Positions 1-4,989 of a stretch of DNA of 5,340 nucleotides are shown piece by piece. The DNA lies in assembly GCA_937928525.1 (NCBI GenBank), contig CALFWJ010000151.1:1-5340 (forward strand), in the 5' to 3' direction. The translations under genes and the position numbers were made by a program. Positions within the stretch are counted from its first letter, which is position 1; the number at the start of each line of letters is the position of its first letter. The notes beneath the pieces were generated by a model that made no database searches, was not told the DNA's origin, and worked only from the letters and a program-made list of their open reading frames with translations. Origin of the DNA: an uncultured Alphaproteobacteria bacterium (GTDB lineage: Bacteria > Pseudomonadota > Alphaproteobacteria > UBA2136 > UBA6156).

Positions 1-203
1 TCAGTGTTGCCAGATACGGTAGCAGCAAGGCGTGCGCGGCCTAAATCACCAATAAGAGCCAAGCTGGCAAAGCTTGCTAAAAACACCACAATAACAGTAG
101 CAACCCAAAACGCACGAATGTGCGTACCACGCACAGCGCCAGTATCAGAGAGGGAGACTGATACAAAAAAACGGTGTTGCCAGAGTTTCTTTAAACTGTT
201 CAT
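1..203 (-). CDS. N-terminal part of a single-pass inner-membrane protein, family unrecognised
   Basis: Reading leftward from an ATG at 203-201, the frame stays open for 67 codons and runs off the left edge, so only the N-terminus is seen. The protein begins MNSLKKLWQHRFF, is basic and short, and is followed at about residues 32-51 by a strongly hydrophobic stretch (FWVATVIVVFLASFASLALI), then by GDLGRARLAATVSGN. This is the shape of a bitopic inner-membrane protein with a cytoplasmic N-terminus and a large domain outside the window. An in-frame TAA lies about eight codons upstream of the ATG, and a good promoter sits just before it (233-260). No Shine-Dalgarno sequence is visible near the ATG. 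The opposite strand is also open here, but its product is basic and featureless. A membrane-anchored M23-type peptidase or a sensor protein would fit this N-terminus, but that is a guess. Confidence 0.62.
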   Translation of the reverse strand, partial: MNSLKKLWQHRFFVSVSLSDTGAVRGTHIRAFWVATVIVVFLASFASLALIGDLGRARLAATVSGNT

Positions 204-232
204 GTAATGTGTTTTGTTAATTTATTCCGTAT

Positions 233-260
233 ATTGTAGCTCGTGAGAGAGAAGTTTCAA
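233..260 (-). promoter_or_regulatory. sigma70-type promoter for the leftward gene
   Basis: On the minus strand, TTGAAA (260-255) is separated by 16 bp from TACAAT (238-233). Each hexamer matches the housekeeping consensus at five of six positions. Transcription would start near 226, leaving a leader of roughly 24 nt before the ATG at 203. The same two hexamers with the same spacing occur upstream of yebC. The call is by eye; the start site is inferred. Confidence 0.6.
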
Positions 261-262
261 AC

Positions 263-287
263 TGAATGCCTGTTTTACAGGCTTTCA
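263..287. repeat. 25-bp inverted repeat in the divergent intergenic region
   Basis: Arms TGAATGCCTGT (263-273) and ACAGGCTTTCA (277-287) pair at 10 of 11 positions around a TTT centre; the single mismatch is T267 against T283. No T-run follows on either strand, so it does not look like an intrinsic terminator. It lies immediately upstream of the -35 element of the leftward promoter and in the region from which the rightward operon must be transcribed, so a transcription-factor operator is the simplest reading. It could instead be a hairpin in an RNA leader. Function is inference; the symmetry is seen directly. Confidence 0.55.
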
Positions 288-338
288 TGATTGTATATTT
301 GCATGCCCCCACTTGCATTTTTATCACGTAAGCGGCAT

Positions 339-354
339 GGTTAGCGGGTTAGCA
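339..354 (+). repeat. tandem 8-bp direct repeat in the foldase leader
   Basis: GGTTAGCG (339-346) is followed at once by GGTTAGCA (347-354), so seven of eight bases repeat in tandem about 35 bp before the ATG of the isomerase gene. It could be a binding site for a regulator that recognises direct repeats, or chance. The repeat is plain to see; any role is speculative. Confidence 0.4.
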
Positions 355-388
355 GATAAATGTCAAACAAAAGAAACGAAATTACGAT

Positions 389-1252
389 ATGCAAACAAAA
401 ATTCTTCTCCCACTATTTGTTGCAGCAGCAGTACTTACTGGCTGTGGCGATAACCAAACCGCTATTACTGGTGAAGGTAAAACTCTGGTAAGTGTTAATG
501 GTGTTGACCTCAAAGAAAGCTTGGTTGCACCGCAACTGGCAGGTATTCCTGCTCAGCTTTTAGCTGGCCGTCAAAATGAAATTGTACAACAGCTAGTTGG
601 CCAATTAGTAGACCAAGAAGTTGCTCGTCAAGAAGCTGAACGCCTAGACGTGATGTCTGGCGATAACTACAAAGAGCAACTTGCTCGTTTTGAAAAACAA
701 CTTAAAATTAACACGCTGATGCAAAATAAAATCAGCGAAGCTGTAACCGACGAAGCTGTTGTTGGTGCTTATGAACAATCTAAAGCATCTTTTGCTTACC
801 CTGCTGTGCGCGCGCGTCATATTTTGGTTAAAACCGAAAAAGAAGCCCGTAATATCATTCGTGTTGCAACGCCTAAAAACTTTGCCGAACTTGCTAAAGA
901 GAAATCTCAGGGCCCATCAGCACCACAAGGCGGTGACCTTGGTTACTTTAAAAAAGAAAACATGGTACCAGAATTTGCTGAAGTGGCATTTTCGACGGCT
1001 AAAGGTAAAATTGCCCGTAAGCCCGTTAAAACTCAGTTTGGTTGGCACGTGGTATATGTAGAAGATACGCAAGATAAGTATGTTCCGCCAGTAACTGAAG
1101 TTTCACAGCAATTGCGCCAACGCCTAAGCCAAACAGTATTGCAAGGCTACGTACAAGAGCTTAAAAGTAATGCGACTATTGTTTACCCGAAGGCTGAAGA
1201 AGCGATGGCCAAAGACGACATGGAAAAAGATATGGCTAAAGACGCCAAATAA
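389..1252 (+). CDS. parvulin-type peptidyl-prolyl cis-trans isomerase lipoprotein (PpiC/PrsA-like)
   Basis: The 287-residue product is a predicted periplasmic foldase that isomerises X-Pro bonds in envelope proteins. Residues 1-19 form a lipoprotein signal with lipobox LTGC and lipidated Cys19. Residues about 30-135 are a helical SurA/PrsA-like N-domain rich in Gln and Glu. The parvulin domain spans about 141-226: ARHILVK at 142-148, GGDLGYF at 181-187, MVPEFAEVAF at 192-201 and FGWHVVYVED at 217-226, with the two conserved histidines at 144 and 220. The C-terminus (about 268-287) is a charged tail with MAKD repeated. The lipobox only works from this ATG, although the upstream Shine-Dalgarno is weak. 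A second lipoprotein gene follows 22 bp later, probably in the same operon. Known family role: chaperone and foldase for secreted or outer-membrane proteins. The particular client is unknown. EpsD-type isomerases of polysaccharide loci look similar, but no polysaccharide gene is nearby. Confidence 0.9.
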   Translation: MQTKILLPLFVAAAVLTGCGDNQTAITGEGKTLVSVNGVDLKESLVAPQLAGIPAQLLAGRQNEIVQQLVGQLVDQEVARQEAERLDVMSGDNYKEQLARFEKQLKINTLMQNKISEAVTDEAVVGAYEQSKASFAYPAVRARHILVKTEKEARNIIRVATPKNFAELAKEKSQGPSAPQGGDLGYFKKENMVPEFAEVAFSTAKGKIARKPVKTQFGWHVVYVEDTQDKYVPPVTEVSQQLRQRLSQTVLQGYVQELKSNATIVYPKAEEAMAKDDMEKDMAKDAK

Positions 1253-1262
1253 ATCAAAAGTA

Positions 1263-1266
1263 AAGG
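1263..1266 (+). promoter_or_regulatory. ribosome binding site of the second lipoprotein gene
   Basis: AAGG ends 8 nt before the ATG at 1275, inside the 22-bp gap after the isomerase stop codon. It supports this start, which also gives a complete lipoprotein signal. Confidence 0.5.
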
Positions 1267-1274
1267 TTTAGGTT

Positions 1275-2069
1275 ATGCAGCAAACTCAGGTTATTTCTTT
1301 TGTTTGCCAGCGCCTGAGCCTTTTTTTGTGCCTGCTTTTTTTAACCGCTTGCGGTGGCGATACATTACGGGTGGTCCCACCTAAAATGCCAACTGAACTG
1401 CCGTATAAACATACACTTAGTTTAATTGGTGAGCCAACGCTTGTGCAAAATTTTACGCAAAAATTTAAAACAACAGACTTAAGTGATGTCGCCATACTTG
1501 TAGCGACACCAGATCCAGACGGGCTACAAATTAATTTAAATTTAGCGTCCAGAACGCAAGATATTAAAAGCGGTATTGAACAAACACTTAGTCAGCCCGG
1601 GCTTTTAAGCCGTAAATTGGTTAAGCCGCAACATACGCTTAGCTACACACTAAGAGGAACTGATGGAAAAATGATTTCAGGCGGTGCTGCTAAAACTTCA
1701 GGGCGGGCTGTAACTGTGTATGTGCCAAGATTAAGTTCCCAGCCCTTTGTTGCAACACAAGACGACATAAAAAACTTGATGGAAATAGTATCAAAGGAAC
1801 TTACGCCGGTTATTCAGGCTCAACCATGGCGGGCGCGAGTGTTAGCCCAGCAAGGGCTACAGCATGTTGTTATTGCTGCAGGGAAAAAATCTGGCCTGAC
1901 TTATGGTACAAATTTACAAACAGAAACACTGCCCCTAGCAACGTTGCAAGTGGTCACCCTAGAAACAACACCAGAAGGTCAGCCGCGGGCTAGTTTACGC
2001 CTTATTCAAGGGCGATTGCCAACAGTGGGGCGGGCGGTAGTACCGCTTAATGCTGAAAGCATCCAATAA
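1275..2069 (+). CDS. lipoprotein of unknown function, second gene of the foldase operon
   Basis: This 264-residue protein is not one I recognise. Residues 1-26 are a clear lipoprotein signal: a hydrophobic core LSLFLCLLFL (15-24 region) and lipobox LTAC with Cys26, followed by GGD. With no Asp at position +2 after the Cys, outer-membrane sorting is plausible. A proline-rich linker (about 34-43) leads to a mixed alpha/beta region (about 45-190). The C-terminal 75 residues contain a beta-rich segment, VVIAAGKKSGLTYGTNLQ (198-215), then alternating strands ending GRLPTVGRAVVPL. This pattern of I-x-x-G-x-x-x-G-x-x-x-G resembles the small C-terminal beta domain of FlgT/CsgG-like envelope lipoproteins, but the similarity is my impression and not established. 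It lies 22 bp after the isomerase and ends 2 bp from the converging SIMPL gene. Its likely job is in the cell envelope, perhaps as a client or partner of the isomerase. Confidence 0.85.
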   Translation: MQQTQVISFVCQRLSLFLCLLFLTACGGDTLRVVPPKMPTELPYKHTLSLIGEPTLVQNFTQKFKTTDLSDVAILVATPDPDGLQINLNLASRTQDIKSGIEQTLSQPGLLSRKLVKPQHTLSYTLRGTDGKMISGGAAKTSGRAVTVYVPRLSSQPFVATQDDIKNLMEIVSKELTPVIQAQPWRARVLAQQGLQHVVIAAGKKSGLTYGTNLQTETLPLATLQVVTLETTPEGQPRASLRLIQGRLPTVGRAVVPLNAESIQ

Positions 2070-2071
2070 AA

Positions 2072-2785
2072 TTAGTTTTTCAAGAAGTAATCAATGGTAG
2101 AAACAACGCGAATGGTTTTAAACCGTTCCGCACGTTCGTTATAATCACCATCACGCGATAGAATGCTGACAACGCCTTGGTTGGCTCGAGCAATGCCGCC
2201 AATGGTACTACCGCTATCTTCTGCAAATTGCTCTGCTGCGTTACGGGCGTTTTGGGTGGCTGCAGCAATTAAACTTGGTTTAACGTTATTTAGGTTGGTA
2301 AAAATAAATTGCGGTAAGGGTACGTCACCGTATTGGCGGCCAAGGTTAATGTTTTTAGCTAACAATTGATCGGTAGCGGAGGATGCTAACTCTAGCGCGT
2401 TTAAATTTGTTGTTCTGATTCTAATTTGTCCCTGAGTTACATATTTAGAGCGCCATTGGTTATTACCAATATTTTCACGCTCGTGGCGGATGCTCATAGG
2501 TTGTAATTTCATTTCAGTAGACGTTAAACCAAATTGCGTGAAATGTTTTGTAAGTGCTGCTTGGTGTTTTTCGCCAATCGTGCGGGCCTTAACAAGGGTT
2601 GCGCTGCTGGCATGAAAGGGGAGGTTCCAGGTGCCAACAGTCGCTTCAACTTGCTGTTCGGCTAACCCCTTCACGGTAACTGTACGCTTAAGTTGAAAAA
2701 TATTTTGAGCAGTACAGGCAGCAATCCAGGCAACTAACACAAGCCCTAATGTTAAAAAACCTGCCGCATAAATGTTATTTTTCAT
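2072..2785 (-). CDS. SIMPL (DUF541) domain envelope protein
   Basis: The 237-residue product belongs to the SIMPL/DUF541 group (COG2859-like, related to E. coli YggE). Residues about 5-24 form a hydrophobic N-terminal segment. VTVKGLAEQQVEAT (36-49) and the following TWNLPFHA match the characteristic start of the domain. The rest alternates strands and helices, with NARNAAEQFAEDSG (179-192) and a closing strand RVVSTIDYFL (226-235), as in the family. It is probably anchored in the inner membrane facing the periplasm. The sequence IAAC (21-24) also satisfies a lipobox, so lipidation at Cys24 is possible. The biochemical function of the family is poorly defined; some members affect oxidative-stress tolerance. 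It starts 17 bp after yebC with no visible Shine-Dalgarno, so translation may depend on coupling. It is the last gene of the minus-strand run. Confidence 0.85.
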   Translation of the reverse strand: MKNNIYAAGFLTLGLVLVAWIAACTAQNIFQLKRTVTVKGLAEQQVEATVGTWNLPFHASSATLVKARTIGEKHQAALTKHFTQFGLTSTEMKLQPMSIRHERENIGNNQWRSKYVTQGQIRIRTTNLNALELASSATDQLLAKNINLGRQYGDVPLPQFIFTNLNNVKPSLIAAATQNARNAAEQFAEDSGSTIGGIARANQGVVSILSRDGDYNERAERFKTIRVVSTIDYFLKN

Positions 2786-2802
2786 GAAGTTAAATTTTTT
2801 AA

Positions 2803-3549
2803 TTAAAGTTGTGCAGCAATCTCTTCAGAGATATCCATATTCACAATAACGTCTTGCACGTCATCATCGTCGTCTAACGCAGCAGAAAGTTTCATCACGC
2901 TTTGCGCTTGTTCTAGCTTAGTAATTTCTTGCATGTTGTTGGGGATGTACGTGAGATCAGCGCTCTCAGCTTCGCCGTACGCTGCTTCTAGCGTGTCACG
3001 GACAGCACCAAAGTCAGCGACCTGAGTTGTGATGTTGTAAAATTCAGCACTGGCTTCAAAATCGTCGGCACCGGCTTCAATCGCTGCTTCCATAATGGTG
3101 TCTTCGTCGCCAATACTAGCGGGGTAAACAATCACTCCGCGGTGGTCAAACATCCATGCAACAGCGCCATCGTTGCCCATGTTACCGCCATTTTTATTAA
3201 AGGCAGTACGTACGTTGGTTACGGTGCGGGTGGGGTTGTCGGTTAGGGTTACAACCATCACGGCAACGCCAGACGTTGCGTAGCCTTCATACGTACGCTC
3301 TACGTAGTCCGCGCCCTGAATTTCGCCCGTACCGCGTTTAATGGCACGGTCCATGACTTCTTTACCCATGTTGGCATCTTTGGCTTTTTTAATGGCCAAA
3401 CCCAAGCTAGGATTGTCGTTCGGGTCGCCACCGCCAGATTTTGCAGCGGTCATAATATCACGGATAATTTTAGTAAAAATTTTGCCACGCTTAGCGTCTT
3501 GGCGGGCTTTTTGGTGTTTGATGTTGGCCCATTTACTGTGTCCTGCCAT
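2803..3549 (-). CDS. yebC: YebC/PmpR (TACO1) family protein
   Basis: The 248-residue cytoplasmic product is full length for this highly conserved family. It opens with the hallmark MAGHSKWANIKHQKARQDAKRG (residues 1-22), followed by a helical region with NPSLGLAIKKAKDANMGKE (45-63 region) and the conserved segments YEGYA, GVAVMVV, TDNPTRT and NKNGGNMG. It ends with an acidic LDDDDDVQDV and N.DI motif. Members were long described as transcription regulators (PmpR); more recent work on YebC and mitochondrial TACO1 points to a role in translating proline-rich stretches. The ATG is fixed by the family start and by AGGA 9 nt upstream. A promoter of its own overlaps the end of the NUDIX gene. In many alphaproteobacteria and gammaproteobacteria yebC is followed by ruvC; here a SIMPL gene takes that place. 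Confidence 0.97.
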   Translation of the reverse strand: MAGHSKWANIKHQKARQDAKRGKIFTKIIRDIMTAAKSGGGDPNDNPSLGLAIKKAKDANMGKEVMDRAIKRGTGEIQGADYVERTYEGYATSGVAVMVVTLTDNPTRTVTNVRTAFNKNGGNMGNDGAVAWMFDHRGVIVYPASIGDEDTIMEAAIEAGADDFEASAEFYNITTQVADFGAVRDTLEAAYGEAESADLTYIPNNMQEITKLEQAQSVMKLSAALDDDDDVQDVIVNMDISEEIAAQL

Positions 3550-3558
3550 AAGAAGAAG

Positions 3559-3562
3559 TCCT
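3559..3562 (-). promoter_or_regulatory. ribosome binding site of yebC
   Basis: AGGA on the minus strand lies 9 nt before the yebC ATG (3549) and downstream of the predicted transcription start near 3582. Confidence 0.55.
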
Positions 3563-3588
3563 GTATTTAATATTTAAGAGTAAGGCGT

Positions 3589-3616
3589 ATTGTAACGGTT
3601 TTTAGGCTTTTTTCAA
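3589..3616 (-). promoter_or_regulatory. internal sigma70-type promoter for yebC
   Basis: TTGAAA (3616-3611) and TACAAT (3594-3589) are separated by 16 bp, the same hexamers and spacing as at 233-260. The -35 lies inside the last codons of the NUDIX gene and the -10 in the 52-bp gap before yebC. A start near 3582 would give a leader of about 33 nt containing the AGGA site. It would let yebC and the SIMPL gene be expressed independently of the upstream genes. Confidence 0.6.
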
Positions 3617-4162
3617 GCTTTGTGTGTTGGTTAAAAAGCGGTGGCAAGATGTGTCGTTCAGGTCAATAGCTTCTTTTGCATCTTTAAGTGAAAACCATTT
3701 AAGTAACGTGCTTTCGCCCGCATCTACATTAAACGGTTCGTTCATGTCGGCACTAAAAACAAAGCACACATCAAAATGCACGTGGGCAGAAATATCTTTG
3801 TGTTGAGCTACAAAGCGCATGCCAATATCTAGCGGAGTGTCAGACAGAAGTTGAACCGATGTTAACCCAGTTTCTTCTCTATTCTCTTTGGTGGCAACGC
3901 TAAGAACATCATTGTCACCGTCGTTATGGCCACCAAACTGCATCCAACGTTTGGCTTTTTTATGCATATGCAGCAGCACATGGTTCATGTCTTCGCTTAA
4001 AATCCAGCCCGATGCTGTGACGTGGGCAACAAGATTAGAGCGCTCAAAACAGTCGGTGTTTTCGCGCACAAAATGTTTAAATATATGCACTTCGCCCGCT
4101 TCAGTTGGGCTTTTGGGCACATAATTTTCGAGCAGATGTAAAAGCTGGTCGCGGTGCGGCAT
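3602..4162 (-). CDS. NUDIX hydrolase
   Basis: The 186-residue product should be a cytoplasmic Mg2+-dependent hydrolase of a nucleoside diphosphate linked to another group; the substrate cannot be read from the sequence. The NUDIX box spans residues 78-100, starting GGHNDGD and ending KENREETGL. Catalytic Glu93, Glu96 and Glu97 and Gly99 are present, but the classical first Glu is Asn84, the usual Arg is Lys92 and the hydrophobic residue after it is Asn94. The region before the box (HVLLHMHKKAKRWMQFGGH) is typical of a subgroup whose members read roughly GGHxDGD. An ATG at 4162 was chosen because it sits 2 bp after the ymdB stop. An in-frame start at 4258 would lie deep inside ymdB and add a Cys-rich stretch with no place in the family. 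No good Shine-Dalgarno is seen, so translation is probably coupled to ymdB. Confidence 0.9.
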   Translation of the reverse strand: MPHRDQLLHLLENYVPKSPTEAGEVHIFKHFVRENTDCFERSNLVAHVTASGWILSEDMNHVLLHMHKKAKRWMQFGGHNDGDNDVLSVATKENREETGLTSVQLLSDTPLDIGMRFVAQHKDISAHVHFDVCFVFSADMNEPFNVDAGESTLLKWFSLKDAKEAIDLNDTSCHRFLTNTQSLKKA

Positions 4163-4164
4163 AG

Positions 4165-4989
4165 TTAAGCGCCCGTTGCCTGTAAATCGCCGCCCACACG
4201 TAGAGGTGTCACACTTGTCGCCAAGCCATTGTCGCCCACAGTTACAATAACGCCGCACATGGTGGCTGTGCCTGTTGCGGGCTGCATGGGGTAGGGGCGG
4301 CTGTTTTCAAACCGTTTGACTACGCCGTCAAAATCCATGCCTAGGCTGCTGTTGAACACGCCGCACATGCCTGCATCGCTCTGAAAAGCTGTACCATTGG
4401 GCTGTACGCGGGTATCAGCGGTTGGGATGTGGGTGTGGGTGCCCACCACTAAGCTGGCGTGTCCATCCCAGATATGACCAAGGGCGGCAATTTCGCTGGT
4501 GGCCTCGGTGTGGGCATCAATAATGAGGGCGTCGTAGTCTTCACCTAGAGTGTGTTCCGCCATGTGCACGCGGCTAGCAGCAAACGGGCAGAGCACGTTC
4601 ATACGCATAAATACTGTGCCGTGAAGGTTCATCACGCCAATCTTTTTGGTGATATTATCTTTTTGGTAAGTAAACGTATTAAAGCCGCGCCCAGCAGTAC
4701 CCTTCGTGAAGTTTGCTGGGCGCAGTACGCGTTGTTCGCTGCTGAGGGTCTGGGTAATGTCACGTTGGTCAAACGCGTGGTCGCCAAGGGTAATAACGTC
4801 AATGCCGCATTGCAAAAGATCTTGCGCATGCGCGGCCGATAATCCGCGCCCACTAGTGGCGTTCTCGCCATTTGCCACCACAAAATCTAGGTTGTGTTCG
4901 GCACGAATGGTCGCTAAGTTTTCTTTTACGGCTTTACGGCCGGGGCGGCCAAAAATATCCCCCAAGAATAAAATTTTTAAGTCCGACAT
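4165..4989 (-). CDS. ymdB: YmdB-type metallophosphoesterase (TIGR00282)
   Basis: The 274-residue product matches the Bacillus subtilis YmdB family in length (about 264) and along its whole course. Members are dinuclear-metal phosphodiesterases; B. subtilis YmdB hydrolyses cyclic nucleotides in vitro and influences biofilm and motility decisions. This is not the unrelated E. coli macrodomain protein YmdB. Visible metal-site motifs: GDIFGRPGR (10-18, Asp11), NGEN (40-43), GDH (69-71), DAHTEATSE (158-166, His160) and GTHTHIPTAD (183-192, His185 and His187). The usual GNH asparagine is Asp70 here. Further family segments are LRPANF (89-94) and SDAGMCG (204-210). The start overlaps the end of the cyclo-ligase gene by 13 bp and has a strong Shine-Dalgarno. 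It is followed after 2 bp by the NUDIX gene, so the three form a tight translational unit. Substrate and signalling role in this organism are not known. Confidence 0.95.
   Translation of the reverse strand: MSDLKILFLGDIFGRPGRKAVKENLATIRAEHNLDFVVANGENATSGRGLSAAHAQDLLQCGIDVITLGDHAFDQRDITQTLSSEQRVLRPANFTKGTAGRGFNTFTYQKDNITKKIGVMNLHGTVFMRMNVLCPFAASRVHMAEHTLGEDYDALIIDAHTEATSEIAALGHIWDGHASLVVGTHTHIPTADTRVQPNGTAFQSDAGMCGVFNSSLGMDFDGVVKRFENSRPYPMQPATGTATMCGVIVTVGDNGLATSVTPLRVGGDLQATGA

Larger units (their letters stand above)
204..388. other. divergent intergenic region
   Basis: This 185-bp region separates the leftward membrane-protein gene from the rightward lipoprotein operon and is the longest stretch here without a gene. 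It holds the leftward promoter (233-260), the inverted repeat (263-287) and a tandem repeat (339-354). No confident promoter for the rightward genes was found. The best -10 is TATATT at 294-299, with only a poor -35 (TGTTTT, 271-276) at 17 bp; TTGCAT at 313-318 with CATGGT at 336-341 is an alternative. I see no small gene or structured RNA family that I recognise. Confidence 0.6.

Noticed and set aside
4..207. Plus-strand open frame of 67 codons at the left edge
   Set aside because: It is a basic, low-information product with no family features. The minus strand over the same bases gives a clear membrane-protein N-terminus with a promoter in the right place.
289..294. A third TACAAT on the minus strand as another promoter
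   Set aside because: No acceptable -35 hexamer is found 16 to 18 bp upstream of it.
2034..2062. Two small hairpins at the end of the plus-strand lipoprotein gene as terminators (GCGGT-AGT-ACCGC and ATGCT-GAA-AGCAT)
   Set aside because: Stems of only 5 bp, both inside the coding region, with no T-run directly after them on either strand.
2790..2806. TTAA repeats in the yebC-SIMPL gap as a CtrA binding site
   Set aside because: The spacings between TTAA units are 5 and 9 bp, not the 7 bp of the CtrA motif; the gap is simply AT-rich.
4163..4258. N-terminal extension of the NUDIX protein with a Cys-rich, zinc-ribbon-like pattern (CNCG...CDTSTCG)
   Set aside because: These codons lie wholly within the ymdB reading frame's 3' end, are not part of the NUDIX family, and a start at 4162 directly after the ymdB stop is far more economical.
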